Assembly: GCA_031277795.1 (NCBI GenBank)
Contig: JAITLQ010000004.1
Span: 124,001-188,000 of the forward strand
Source of the DNA: Arthrobacter sp.
Lineage (GTDB): Bacteria > Actinomycetota > Actinomycetes > Actinomycetales > Micrococcaceae
Reading direction: 5' to 3'
DNA length: 64,000 bases
The notes beneath the pieces were generated by a model that searched no databases, had not been told where the DNA came from, and saw nothing but the letters and a program-made list of their open reading frames with translations. Positions 1-8,582 of this stretch are shown here, one piece after another (within the stretch, counting starts at the first letter, position 1; each line of letters starts with the position of its first letter). The translations under genes were made by a program, and so were the position numbers.

Positions 1-240
1 CGAGGGCGTGAAGTCGAACGCGTGGTTCACGAAGGAATCGAAGTAGCGCAGGCGCTGGCCCGCCACCACGAGGAAGCCGGCGGCGACGGTGCCCGCGGGG
101 CCCGGCCCCGCGTCGTCGTACAGATCTTCCGATTCGAGCGAGGCCTCGATGCCGGCGGCGGCGCACGCCTCGAGCGTTGCGGAGGCCCAAGCGCGGGCCG
201 TGCCGCCCTGGAACATGAGGAAGGGGGTCAGCGTAGCCAT
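1..240 (-). CDS. VOC-superfamily (PhnB/3-dmu-9_3-mt-like) protein, C-terminus cut off
   Basis: The reading frame starts at ATG 240-238 and runs off the left window edge, so only about 80 N-terminal residues are visible. The beginning (MATLTPFLMFQGGTARAW) and the later stretch DSFVNHAFDFTPS match the conserved start and the H-x-F-x-FTP block of the PhnB-like branch of the vicinal oxygen chelate fold. Members of this family are small cytoplasmic proteins with mostly unknown substrates; some resemble bleomycin- or glyoxalase-type proteins. A GGAGGACC purine stretch lies just upstream of the ATG and supports the start. It is divergent from the cupin gene. The specific reaction cannot be inferred. 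Confidence 0.75.
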   Translation of the reverse strand, partial: MATLTPFLMFQGGTARAWASATLEACAAAGIEASLESEDLYDDAGPGPAGTVAAGFLVVAGQRLRYFDSFVNHAFDFTPS

Positions 241-310
241 GGGGTCCTCCGGTCGTCGCTGGTGTGCTCGGGTGACCAGCCTACAAACACCCCCGGACGC
301 TGGGCCCGGT

Positions 311-316
311 TAGGGT
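311..316 (+). promoter_or_regulatory. -10 box (TAGGGT) of a probably leaderless cupin mRNA
   Basis: TAGGGT is followed by seven bases and then the ATG at 324. This spacing would place the transcription start on the start codon itself, and no Shine-Dalgarno sequence precedes the ATG. The same arrangement recurs at other genes in this window. Confidence 0.4.
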
Positions 317-323
317 GAAACGC

Positions 324-746
324 ATGAGCGGATTCAACGTTGTGCGCGGCACGAGCATCGAGGCGGCGCTCGCGGCGAACGCCCGGCAGTACCTCGTGGG
401 GGACCTGGCCAGGCCGCAGGAGCTGGCCAACGCGACGGTGGGCGCCACCGAGATCGGGATCGTTGACTACGCCGAGGTGGCCCTGGAACCGCCGCACTTC
501 CATCCGGAGAACGGAGAGTTCGTCTATGTTCTGGCTGGCCGGATCCTCATGTGGGACCTCGAGGCCGACGTGGTGCACACCCTGGAGGCCGGGGACTTCC
601 TGGCGATGGCGCCCGGCCACCCGCACGCACAGAAGTCGGCGGCCGGCACGCGGCTGCTCTTCGTGAAGTCACCGGGCGGGAACGACAAGACGCTCATGGA
701 GCTCACCCCGGAGATCCTCGCCTGGCAGCGCGACGCGCAGGTGTAG
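324..746 (+). CDS. Cupin-domain protein
   Basis: This 140-residue single-domain cupin shows both family blocks: a first block around PPHFHPENGEFVYVLAG with metal-type His and Glu residues, and a second block around GDFLAMAPGHPHA. That pattern predicts one metal-binding beta-barrel. The substrate is unknown; such small cupins may be sugar isomerases, dioxygenases or binding proteins. I chose the ATG at 324 over an in-frame GTG at 315 because TAGGGT lies seven bases before it, suggesting a leaderless transcript. The downstream neighbour is the convergent helicase gene. Confidence 0.75.
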   Translation: MSGFNVVRGTSIEAALAANARQYLVGDLARPQELANATVGATEIGIVDYAEVALEPPHFHPENGEFVYVLAGRILMWDLEADVVHTLEAGDFLAMAPGHPHAQKSAAGTRLLFVKSPGGNDKTLMELTPEILAWQRDAQV

Positions 747-790
747 GCGCGAACCGGGAGGCGCGGACACGACCACGGGCCAGGGCAGGC

Positions 791-3700
791 CTAACCCCGC
801 CAGCGCAACCCGGAGGGCAGCGTCCCAAAGCCTGCCGCCACGAGCGCGCGGGCCACGGGCGTGCCCAGGATCGGCAGCCCGTTGACCTTCTGCATGCTCA
901 TCTTCTCCACGCGCGCCGTGCGCAGCGCCTCCGTGAGCGCGGGCGCCGCCACGGCCAGCGTGGCCTCGCGCTCGTCGAAGCACAGCAGCGTCTTGCCGCC
1001 GCGCTCCACGTAGAGCGCCAGCTCGCCGTCCACCAGCACCACCACGGCGCCCGCCTTGCGGCCCGGTCGATGACCGGTGGCCGTGGCGTTCGTCCCGTCG
1101 GGGACGGGCAGGGTGGGCCACGCGAGGGCGGCGCCGTAGGGGTTGGCCGGATCGGTCGCGGCGAGGGCCAGCGCGACGGGGGTCTCCCGGCGCACGTCCT
1201 CGTCCCTGGCGTGCGAGCGCAGCCGATCCACGGTCGCGGCCGTGGAGAACTGCGCGGCGCCGAGCCGCTCAACAAAGTAGCCGCGCCGCGCGATGCCCTG
1301 CTCCTCCATGCGGCTGAGCACCTTGTAGAGCATCCCGAAGCCGCCGGGCACGTCCTCGGCCTGCACCGAGCCCTTCGTCAGCACGCCGTAGCGATCGAGC
1401 AGCACCTCGCTCGTGGCGTGGGCGCGCAGGGTCGCGTCCGGTTCCGGCGTGGGCAGCAGGCTCCACCGACCCTGGGCCGCCGGCAGCGACGGGGGCGCGG
1501 CGCGCCCCGAGCCGAAGCGATCGATGCCCGACGCCGCGTGCTCGCCTCCCAGCGCGCCCCGCGCGCCCGGGACGGCGCCGCCGCCTGCCCAGTCCGCACG
1601 GCCGGCGCGCTCGGCCGCGGAACCCGGCCCCGCGGAGTCGCCCGCCGTCGTCTCGCCCCACCCGGCGCCGGGCGCCTGGGGTGAGCCACCGGCGTCGGGC
1701 CTCAACCCCCGCCCGAGCCCGGCGCCGTAGCCGCGCGTGCGCAGCCCGCGCACGTGGCCGAGCCGGGCCGTGCGGGCGCGCGGGTCCTGCTTGCGCTTGT
1801 GCGCCGCCTTGCCGCCGGAGAGCATGCCGCGCACGGCGCCGTAGGAGTCGTTGGTGATGAGGCCGGCCCAGACGAGGTCCCAGAGCGCGGCGGCGAGCTG
1901 CGCCTCCGGAACGTGGCCGTCCCCCTCGAGGCGGGAGGCGAGCTGGCCGAGGAACCACCCGCCGCCGCCGGCGAGGGCCTCGAGGATGCGCAGGTGCAGT
2001 GCGCCGGGCTCGAAGTCCTCGTCGCGGCGCAGGGTGAGGGGCGCGGAATCGGCGAGATGCAGAGCCACCCAGCCGTCGTCGCCGGCGAGGGAGCCGGCGC
2101 CGGAGAAGAGCACCTCGCCCGAGGTGAGCAGCTCATCCAGCCACGCAGGCTGGTAGCCCCGCACGCGCGAGGGCAGGACGAAGCCCTCCCACGCGCTGGC
2201 CGGGACGGGGACGCCGGCGAGCTGTTCCACGACGAGGGCCACGCCGTCCACGCCGCGCAGCTGCTGGGGAAGGTACTGCCAATCGGCGAGGAAGCGGGCC
2301 AGGGCCGGCTGTTCCACCGGCTCCACCTCGGCGCGCAGGGCGGCGAGGGAGCGGCGGCGGATGCGGCGCAGGATGTCCTTCTCGCACCACTCCTGCTCGC
2401 CGCTGGGTGTGGGACGGTACTCGCCGGGCGTGACGCGCTGCTCTTGCGCCAGGCGCTGCAGGGTCTGGGTCACCACGGCGCCCGCGAGCCCCAGCGCGGC
2501 GGCCGCCTCCGAGGCGGTGAAGGGGCCGTGGGTGCGGGCGTAGCGGCCCACGAGGTCGCCGAGCGGATCGGGGACGGGCTCCACGAACGCCAGGGGGACG
2601 CCCATGGGCAGGGCCACGCCGAGGGCGTCGCGCAGGCGCGAGGCGTCCTCGATCGCGGCGTAGACGGGGCGGCCGTTGAGGTGCACGGCGAGGGCCCGGC
2701 GGCTCGCCACGAGCTCCTGGGCCCAAGCCTCTGCTTGTTCTGGGCTCGCGTGGGGGCTGTCCGTGTCCGCTCCCGGTGCGTCTTCGGGGCTCGCTGCGGA
2801 ATCCTCCGCGGTGTCGGCCAGGGAGGCGTCCGAAAGCGCGGAGTTTGTCCGGAATCCGGGGGCGCTCGGGGCTTCGTCGCCCAGATTCGGTTCGCCGGGG
2901 GCCCCGTCCGGGGCGCGGAGGCGCGCGGCCAACTCCTCCGCGGAGAGCGGGCCGAGCAGGCGCAGCAGATCGGCGGCGCCCTCGAGGCCGCGCAGCCGCC
3001 GCTGCGGCGCCAGCCGCTGCGCCTCGGCCTCCACGGCGGCCATGACGTCGGCGTCGAGGAGCTCGCGCAGCTCCTCGCGGCCCAGCAGGTCAGCGAGGAG
3101 GGACGGGTCCAGGGAGAGGGCGGCGGCGCGGCGCTCGGCCAGGGGCGAATCGCCCTCGTAGAGGAACTGCGCCACGTAGCCGAAGAGCAGGGACTGGGCG
3201 AAGGGGCTCGGCGAGGGCGTCTGCACCTCGACCACGCGGATCTTGCGCGATTGCAACGCGGACGCGAGCGCGTTGAGGGCCGGCAGGTCGTAGACGTCCT
3301 GGAGGCACTCGCGCACCGTCTCCAGGATGATCGGGAACTGCGGGTACTTGGCGGCGACCTCGAGCAGCTGCGAGGCCCGCTGGCGCTGCTGCCACAGAGG
3401 AGTGCGCTTACCGGGGTCGCGGCGGGGGAGCAGCAGGGCGCGCGCCGCGCACTCGCGGAAGCGCGCGGCGAACAGCGCCGAGCCGCCCACCTCGGCGGTG
3501 ACGGCCTCCTGCAGCTCGTCCGGGTCGAACAAGAAGAGCTCGGCGCCCGGCGGCTCGTCGTCCATGAGCGGGACGCGCAGCACGATGCCGTCGTCCGCCG
3601 CCATGGCGGAGCCGTCCAGGCCGTAGCGCTCGTGCAGCCGCGCGCCCACGGCCAGCGCCCACGGGGCGTGCACCTTCATGCCGTACGGGGAATGCAGGAT

Positions 3701-6157
3701 GACGCGCCAATCGCCCAGCTCGTCCTGGAAGCGCTCGAGCACGAGCGTGGTGTCGCTCGGGACCGTGGCCGTGGCCTCCACCTGCTCGCGCAGGTAGGCG
3801 AGGAGGTTGTCCTGGGCCCACTCGTCCAGGCCCATCGCGGCGAGCCGCTCGCGCGCCGCCGCGTCCTCCGTCCCGGCCAGTTCGCGCTGGAACGCGCCCT
3901 GCGCGGCGCCCAGCTCGGCCGGGCGACCCAGGCCGTCCCCGTGCCAGAACGGCAGCTTGCCCGGCTGCCCGAAGGCGGGGGAGACGAGCACGCGATCGTG
4001 GGTGATGTCCTCGATCTTCCAGCTCGTGGCGCCGAGGGCAAACACGTCGCCCACGCGGGACTCGTAGACCATCTCCTCGTCCAGCTCGCCCACGCGGCGG
4101 TTGCCCGTGCCGGCGTCCTGAGACCCGGCCAGGTAGACGCCGAAGAGCCCGCGGTCGGGGATGGTGCCGCCCGAGGTCACCGCGAGGCGCTGCGCCCCCG
4201 GCCGCCCCTCGATGGTCCCGGCGTCGCGGTCCCAGATCAGGCGTGGGCGCAGCTCGGCGAACTCGTCGGAGGGGTACTTGCCGGCCAGCAGATCCAGCGT
4301 GGCCTCGAACGCGCTGCGCGGGAGCGAGGCGAAGGGCGCGCTCCCGCGCACCAACTCGAACCACTCCTCCACATCGATGGGCCCCAGCGCGCACGCCGCA
4401 ACGGTCTGCTGCGCCAGGATGTCCAGCGGATTGGCCGGCACGGCCATGGACTCGATGCGCCCGGCGAGCATGCGCTCCACCGTGATGGCGCTGGAGACCA
4501 GGTCCCCGCGATGCTTGGGGAAGAAGACGCCGGTGGACGGCGCGCCCACCTGGTGGCCGGCGCGGCCCACGCGCTGCAACCCCGAGGAGACGGAGCCAGG
4601 CGCCTCCACCTGGATCACCAGGTCAACCAGGCCCATGTCGATGCCGAGTTCGAGCGAGCTCGTGGCCACGACGCAGCGCAGCCGCCCGGACTTCAGGTCG
4701 TCCTCGATCTGCGCGCGGCGCTCCTTGGAGACCGAGCCGTGGTGCGCGCGCGCCAGCAGCTCCGGCGCGCCGGCGGTCTGCCCCGCCTGCGCCATCACCT
4801 GGGCCGGGGCCCGGTTTGCCGGCACCCCCCAGCTGGCTTTCCCGCCCGACGGCGCTGGCTCGACCGGGTGCCCCGGGGCACCCGGGATGCCGTCCCCGGC
4901 ACCCGGCCACACGCCGTCGGACAGCGATGCGCCGCCCGCGGTTCCGGTGTCCCCGGCACCCGGCCACGCGGCGTCGAGCACCTCGGACAGCGGCACTGGC
5001 GCCCCGGCGTCTCCGTCCGCGGCGATGGCCGATTGGCCGAAGGCCGGCGGGTGCAGGATCTCGCGGCTGGGCGAGCCGATGCCGCCCACCGTGAAGGCCG
5101 GGACGGCGTCGGACAGGCCCAGCCGCGCCGCGTGGATCTCGTTGAGGCGGCCCGTGAGGCGCTCGGCGAGGCGGCGGGAGTTGGCGAAGACGATCGTGGA
5201 GTTCTTGGCCTCGATGAGGTCGACGATCTTCTCCTCGACGTGCGGCCAGATGGACGCGTTGGGCTCGGGGGAGGAGCCGGGGCCGAGGTCGTGTGCGGCG
5301 GAGGCGCTGGGCAGGTCCGCCATGTCGGGGACCGGGACGGTGATGCTCAGGTCCCAGGCCTTGGTGGATTCCGGCGCGACGATCGCCACGGGGCGCGAGC
5401 CGCCGAGGAAGCGCGCCACCTCCTCGCGTGGTTCCACCGTGGCGGAGAGGCCGATGCGCTGGGCCGGCTTGGGCAGGAGGGCGTCGAGGCGCTCGAGGCT
5501 GAGCGCGAGGTGCGCGCCGCGCTTGGTGTTGGCGACGGCGTGGACCTCGTCCACGATGACCGTGTCCACGCGCGTGAGGGACTCGCGCGCCTTGGACGTG
5601 AGCATGAGGTAGAGCGATTCCGGCGTGGTGATGAGGACGTCCGGGGGGTGGCTCGCGAGGGCGCGGCGCTCCGCCGGTGTGGTGTCTCCCGAGCGCACAC
5701 CGACCGAGACCTCGGGGACCGGGACGCCCAGGCGGCGGGCGGTCTGCGTGATGCCGATGAGCGGGGAGCGGAGGTTGCGCTCCACGTCCACGCCGAGGGC
5801 CTTCAGTGGGGAGATGTAGAGGACACGCGTGCCCTCGTTCGCGTGCTTGCGCTGGGCGGCCTGTGCCTTGTCCTTGAGCGAGGCCGGTGGGGCGATGGCG
5901 CCCGTGGCCGGATCCAGGCCCGGGAGCGTGCCCTGTCCCTGTGCGTTTCGGATGAAGGAGTCGAGGGCCCAGAGGAACGCCGAGAGGGTCTTGCCCGAGC
6001 CCGTGGGGGCGATGACGAGCGCGTGATGCCCTTGGGAAATGGCGTCCCAGGCCCCGATCTGGGCCGTGGTGGGCGCCGGAAAGGCCCCCTGGAACCACTC
6101 GCGGGTGGCGGGGGAGAAGCGCTCAAGCACGCTCGCGGCGCTGGGGGACTGCGGCAT
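791..6157 (-). CDS. lhr: Lhr-like ATP-dependent helicase, enlarged by low-complexity inserts
   Basis: This is a superfamily 2 helicase of about 1788 residues, acting on DNA or DNA/RNA hybrids in repair. Walker A APTGSGKT is near residues 50-57 and the DEVH box near 203-206. A second RecA-like domain follows, with the motif around VGRAGHQVG, and then the long Lhr-specific winged-helix and C-terminal core. Typical actinobacterial Lhr is about 1500 residues. The extra length comes from Ala/Gly/Pro-rich inserts, one between the helicase motifs with a repeated WPGAGD unit, one near the middle, and one before the C-terminal domain. Two ATGs are adjacent (6160 and 6157); a TACCCT box lies seven bases before the second, so I take 6157. 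It is divergent from a small membrane protein. Confidence 0.9.
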   Translation of the reverse strand: MPQSPSAASVLERFSPATREWFQGAFPAPTTAQIGAWDAISQGHHALVIAPTGSGKTLSAFLWALDSFIRNAQGQGTLPGLDPATGAIAPPASLKDKAQAAQRKHANEGTRVLYISPLKALGVDVERNLRSPLIGITQTARRLGVPVPEVSVGVRSGDTTPAERRALASHPPDVLITTPESLYLMLTSKARESLTRVDTVIVDEVHAVANTKRGAHLALSLERLDALLPKPAQRIGLSATVEPREEVARFLGGSRPVAIVAPESTKAWDLSITVPVPDMADLPSASAAHDLGPGSSPEPNASIWPHVEEKIVDLIEAKNSTIVFANSRRLAERLTGRLNEIHAARLGLSDAVPAFTVGGIGSPSREILHPPAFGQSAIAADGDAGAPVPLSEVLDAAWPGAGDTGTAGGASLSDGVWPGAGDGIPGAPGHPVEPAPSGGKASWGVPANRAPAQVMAQAGQTAGAPELLARAHHGSVSKERRAQIEDDLKSGRLRCVVATSSLELGIDMGLVDLVIQVEAPGSVSSGLQRVGRAGHQVGAPSTGVFFPKHRGDLVSSAITVERMLAGRIESMAVPANPLDILAQQTVAACALGPIDVEEWFELVRGSAPFASLPRSAFEATLDLLAGKYPSDEFAELRPRLIWDRDAGTIEGRPGAQRLAVTSGGTIPDRGLFGVYLAGSQDAGTGNRRVGELDEEMVYESRVGDVFALGATSWKIEDITHDRVLVSPAFGQPGKLPFWHGDGLGRPAELGAAQGAFQRELAGTEDAAARERLAAMGLDEWAQDNLLAYLREQVEATATVPSDTTLVLERFQDELGDWRVILHSPYGMKVHAPWALAVGARLHERYGLDGSAMAADDGIVLRVPLMDDEPPGAELFLFDPDELQEAVTAEVGGSALFAARFRECAARALLLPRRDPGKRTPLWQQRQRASQLLEVAAKYPQFPIILETVRECLQDVYDLPALNALASALQSRKIRVVEVQTPSPSPFAQSLLFGYVAQFLYEGDSPLAERRAAALSLDPSLLADLLGREELRELLDADVMAAVEAEAQRLAPQRRLRGLEGAADLLRLLGPLSAEELAARLRAPDGAPGEPNLGDEAPSAPGFRTNSALSDASLADTAEDSAASPEDAPGADTDSPHASPEQAEAWAQELVASRRALAVHLNGRPVYAAIEDASRLRDALGVALPMGVPLAFVEPVPDPLGDLVGRYARTHGPFTASEAAAALGLAGAVVTQTLQRLAQEQRVTPGEYRPTPSGEQEWCEKDILRRIRRRSLAALRAEVEPVEQPALARFLADWQYLPQQLRGVDGVALVVEQLAGVPVPASAWEGFVLPSRVRGYQPAWLDELLTSGEVLFSGAGSLAGDDGWVALHLADSAPLTLRRDEDFEPGALHLRILEALAGGGGWFLGQLASRLEGDGHVPEAQLAAALWDLVWAGLITNDSYGAVRGMLSGGKAAHKRKQDPRARTARLGHVRGLRTRGYGAGLGRGLRPDAGGSPQAPGAGWGETTAGDSAGPGSAAERAGRADWAGGGAVPGARGALGGEHAASGIDRFGSGRAAPPSLPAAQGRWSLLPTPEPDATLRAHATSEVLLDRYGVLTKGSVQAEDVPGGFGMLYKVLSRMEEQGIARRGYFVERLGAAQFSTAATVDRLRSHARDEDVRRETPVALALAATDPANPYGAALAWPTLPVPDGTNATATGHRPGRKAGAVVVLVDGELALYVERGGKTLLCFDEREATLAVAAPALTEALRTARVEKMSMQKVNGLPILGTPVARALVAAGFGTLPSGLRWRG

Positions 6158-6164
6158 CATGGTC

Positions 6165-6170
6165 AGGGTA
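6165..6170 (-). promoter_or_regulatory. -10 box (TACCCT) before lhr
   Basis: On the minus strand TACCCT precedes the double ATG of lhr by four bases (first ATG) or seven bases (second ATG). No Shine-Dalgarno sequence is visible. The seven-base distance matches other apparently leaderless genes here. Confidence 0.35.
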
Positions 6171-6225
6171 CGCGTGGAGGGCGACGAGATGTCCTTCGCG
6201 CCAGGTCGAGGTGAGGTAAGTGAAG

Positions 6226-6795
6226 ATGGCACGGGATCAGGCCGCGAGCGGTCGCGACGAGAAGAGCAGCTTTCTGCCGTTGGTGATCGGGCTGATCGCC
6301 CTGGCGCTCATCGTGGGGCTCATCGTCTACATCTCGATGAACAACGGCGGCGAGGAGAAGAACGACGCGGCCGCGCCGCGCGCGATCGCCGGGTACAGCT
6401 ACTCCCAGGTGCTCTCGCGCCAGGAGGCGCAGGCGGTCGGCATGTTCGACGCCGCGTCGCTGGGTTCGGGGACCTCCCTCACCTTGGAGCGGGCGGACTG
6501 GCCGGGCATGGTGGATGCCGTGGAGATCGCCGCGGCATCCTGGGGCGACGGCGCGGATCAGGCCGCGCTCAAGGCGGCCACGGCCATCGTTGAGCGCGGC
6601 AACTCGGTGGACAACGAGCTCATCGACGCCGGGCACCCGCGCACGCAGTTGCCCTCCATGAACGTGGAGGCGTCGAAGGCCCAATGGGAGCAGACCCTGT
6701 CGGTGCTCAAGGACGCCCAGCCGCGCGTGGGGTCGGACGCGCAGCCCGCGCTGGGCCGGGTCATGGAGTCGATCCAGGCGCAGCTGGCCAAGTAG
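6226..6795 (+). CDS. Single-span membrane-anchored protein of unknown function
   Basis: The product is about 189 residues: a short polar N-terminus, one hydrophobic segment at roughly residues 15-38 (LPLVIGLIALALIVGLIVYI), then a soluble part of about 150 residues. This topology suggests a protein with its C-terminal domain outside the cell. No catalytic motif or named family was recognised. The ATG at 6226 is preceded by a GAGGTAAG ribosome-binding site; an in-frame GTG at 6220 would overlap that site and is less likely. The gene is divergent from lhr and convergent with a lipoprotein gene. Confidence 0.65.
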   Translation: MARDQAASGRDEKSSFLPLVIGLIALALIVGLIVYISMNNGGEEKNDAAAPRAIAGYSYSQVLSRQEAQAVGMFDAASLGSGTSLTLERADWPGMVDAVEIAAASWGDGADQAALKAATAIVERGNSVDNELIDAGHPRTQLPSMNVEASKAQWEQTLSVLKDAQPRVGSDAQPALGRVMESIQAQLAK

Positions 6796-6887
6796 CGGCC
6801 GGCCGCGGCCGGCGGCGGGTTGCGGACGTGGCGGCGGCCGGCGGTGGTGCGAGGCCGACGGCGGGTGTTGCCGGCCGCTGCCGGAGG

Positions 6888-7319
6888 CTAGGGCGTGTCG
6901 CGATCCACGAGGGCGCGGGGCGCGAGCACGACCGACGATCTGAAGGCCTCACCCGGCGCGACGCTGAGCTGAAAACGGTTCTCGAGGCTGCCCCACGTGA
7001 CGGTGCCGGTGCCCAGACCGTTCTCGGGGACGGTGATGCTCGAGGCCCCGGTCTCGTCCGTGGTGGCGACGTGCTCGGTGCCCCCGAGCCGCCACATGAC
7101 GGTGGCCTCGGGGAGGCGCGCCAGGGTGCAGGTGGAGCCGTCGCACACCTCGATCCTGACGTCGACGGCCAGCGTGGCGCCCGACTGCTCCTGCGGCGAG
7201 CAGGCCGTCAGGAACGCCACCGAGGCGGCAGCGGCGAGTGCGAGGGCGGTGCCCCGGCGGCGAGGTGCGCGTGCGCTGCCGCGCGGCCCCGCCGGGGAAG
7301 TGCTGGCTGATGCTGTCAC
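6888..7319 (-). CDS. Putative lipoprotein
   Basis: The 143-residue product has an Arg-rich n-region, a hydrophobic stretch and a lipobox ending FLTAC, predicting signal peptidase II cleavage and lipidation at the Cys. The mature part contains a pair of cysteines (CDGSTC) and beta-rich sequence resembling an Ig-like or carboxypeptidase-regulatory fold, but I could not assign a family. The start is the GTG at 7319 because GGAGG lies five bases upstream; a TTG further upstream lacks such support. Role unknown; it probably sits on the outer face of the membrane. Confidence 0.7.
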   Translation of the reverse strand: MTASASTSPAGPRGSARAPRRRGTALALAAAASVAFLTACSPQEQSGATLAVDVRIEVCDGSTCTLARLPEATVMWRLGGTEHVATTDETGASSITVPENGLGTGTVTWGSLENRFQLSVAPGEAFRSSVVLAPRALVDRDTP

Positions 7320-7356
7320 GACGTCCTCCAAGGGAAGGCGGGATGGTGGACTCGAT

Positions 7357-7875
7357 TCAAGAGCCCAGCGACCCTCCGCGCAAGCGACGGGGCGCCAGCG
7401 TGTCGCGCTCAGTCCTCGAGGGGCGCAGGGATTTGACGACCTTCATGGGGAACTTGCTCGAGACCTTCTGGATGCCGGGCATCGCCAGGAGCGTTCTTGA
7501 GAGGAACTTTTCGTAGGTCGGCAGGTCCTCGACGGCCACGCGCGCGAAGTAGTCGGGTTGGCCGAAGAGGCGGTAGACCTCCAGGACCTCGTCGTACCCG
7601 GCCATGGTGTTCTCGAAGCGTTCGACCGTGGCGGCCGAGAAGTCGGTGAGCTCGATGTCGAGGATGACCTCGAACGCGGTCTTGTCCGCGCTGGGACTGA
7701 CGAGGGCCTCGTAACCCAGCAGCACGCCGTCGTGCTCCAGCTTCTGGACTCGTCTGAGGCACGGCCCGGGCGTGAGGCCCACGCGGTCAGCCAGGGCGAC
7801 GTTGGAGATGCGCGCGTCCACGCGCAGGGTCTCGATGATTGCGCGATCGATCTTGTCCACGCTCAATCGTTGCAC
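7357..7875 (-). CDS. Lrp/AsnC-family transcriptional regulator
   Basis: The protein of about 172 residues has the family architecture: an N-terminal helix-turn-helix beginning VDKIDRAIIETLRVDARIS with recognition helix around GLTPGPCLRRVQKLE, followed by a RAM (ligand-binding, oligomerising) domain around VILDIELTDFSAATVERFEN. Lrp/AsnC proteins bind amino acids and usually regulate themselves and adjacent transport or catabolic genes. Start choice is uncertain: GTG 7875, TTG 7866 and GTG 7860 are all in frame, and no strong ribosome-binding site decides. A perfect 10-bp inverted repeat with a 20-base spacer lies just upstream and could be its own operator. Confidence 0.85.
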   Translation of the reverse strand: MQRLSVDKIDRAIIETLRVDARISNVALADRVGLTPGPCLRRVQKLEHDGVLLGYEALVSPSADKTAFEVILDIELTDFSAATVERFENTMAGYDEVLEVYRLFGQPDYFARVAVEDLPTYEKFLSRTLLAMPGIQKVSSKFPMKVVKSLRPSRTERDTLAPRRLRGGSLGS

Positions 7876-7890
7876 GGATGAGCGGTTTCC

Positions 7891-7930
7891 GTGCCCCAAA
7901 CAGCATCCGGTTGCCGAGCTTTTGGGGCAC
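7891..7930. promoter_or_regulatory. Inverted repeat upstream of the Lrp gene, candidate autoregulatory operator
   Basis: GTGCCCCAAA at 7891-7900 is exactly complementary to TTTGGGGCAC at 7921-7930, separated by 20 bases. It begins 16 bases upstream of the earliest possible Lrp start. Half-site spacing of about 30 bp centre to centre, roughly three helical turns, suits a multimeric regulator such as Lrp. The function is inferred. Confidence 0.45.
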
Positions 7931-7943
7931 AATAAGGTGGTAT

Positions 7944-8018
7944 CAAACACGTCGAACGGCGTGCTGTGGTCAGGGCGGAGTGTAGGCCCCCTGACGGCAG
8001 CACGCCGTTCGGTGTTTG
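7944..8018. repeat. Long imperfect inverted repeat between lrp and the DUF1905 gene
   Basis: Three paired blocks are in register: CAAACAC (7944-7950) with GTGTTTG (8012-8018), a 13-bp block (7954-7966 with 7998-8010), and GTCAGGG (7969-7975) with CCCTGAC (7989-7995). Together they give 27 base pairs around a 13-base loop. It could be a cruciform, a regulatory hairpin in a leader RNA, or a small mobile-repeat remnant. Confidence 0.6.
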
Positions 8019-8087
8019 TGGGGCCGAACGTGAGGTGCACAGCGGCGTACGCTGGCCGCAACGAACGCGAGCACCGAGGGGGACGCC

Positions 8088-8375
8088 GTGGCCTTCGAGC
8101 CTCAAGACCTTGACCACACCTTCAGCGCACCGATCGGCGTGGACGTGAAGGGCGAAGTGTGGTCCTGCGTTGAGCTTCCGGGGTCAAAGGAGTTCTTCGG
8201 TACAGGTAAGTCGGTCAAGGTCGAAGGGACCGTTGACGGGTTGCCGCTCACGAGTGCGTTCATGCCCACCGGGACCGGCGGGCACATGGTCTCCATCAGC
8301 GCCAAGTTGCGCAAATCGCTCGGCAAGGAGCTGGGGGACACCGTGGAGATCCACCTGAGCAAGCGGCTGAGTTAG
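8088..8375 (+). CDS. DUF1905-domain protein
   Basis: This 95-residue beta-rich protein matches DUF1905: an opening GVDVKGEVWSCVELPGSKEFF, a central GTVDGLPLTSAFMPTGTGGH and the closing GDTVEIHLSK, the pattern of a small AbrB/double-psi-barrel-like fold. Function in the family is unknown; it is often found alone or fused to a YdeI-type domain. The start is a GTG with GAGGGGG upstream. A 62-residue membrane peptide gene follows after nine bases, suggesting co-transcription. Confidence 0.8.
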   Translation: MAFEPQDLDHTFSAPIGVDVKGEVWSCVELPGSKEFFGTGKSVKVEGTVDGLPLTSAFMPTGTGGHMVSISAKLRKSLGKELGDTVEIHLSKRLS

Positions 8376-8384
8376 GGGCGCGTC

Positions 8385-8573
8385 ATGCCGGGAATCGTGT
8401 TGGTGACGGTACTGCTCGTGGTCTTGGTGGGCCTGGTCGTGGTGATGGGGGTGCGTCTGGCGCGCCAGCGTCGGGCCGGGGTGGCCCCGCCTCCCGCCAA
8501 CGAGCAAGACATGCTGTCCGCCCAGCAGATGATGATCAATCAACAGTTCCTGAACCCGCCGCCGCAGCCGTAG
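8385..8573 (+). CDS. Small single-span membrane protein
   Basis: The 62-residue frame begins with a strongly hydrophobic stretch (GIVLVTVLLVVLVGLVVVMG), then a positively charged RLARQRR stop-transfer segment and a Pro/Gln-rich tail. AGGGG lies about seven bases before the ATG. It follows the DUF1905 gene by nine bases. No family was recognised; small size and low complexity make it less certain than its neighbours. Confidence 0.55.
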   Translation: MPGIVLVTVLLVVLVGLVVVMGVRLARQRRAGVAPPPANEQDMLSAQQMMINQQFLNPPPQP

Positions 8574-8582
8574 CCGCTGCCT

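Noticed and set aside
1754-6214. A 1486-codon open frame antisense to lhr
   Set aside because: It mirrors the helicase gene; its Arg/Gly/Glu-rich translation has no domain and is a by-product of GC-rich third positions.
7966-8148. Small reading frames through the long inverted repeat
   Set aside because: They arise from both arms of the palindrome, lack ribosome-binding sites and overlap the DUF1905 gene.
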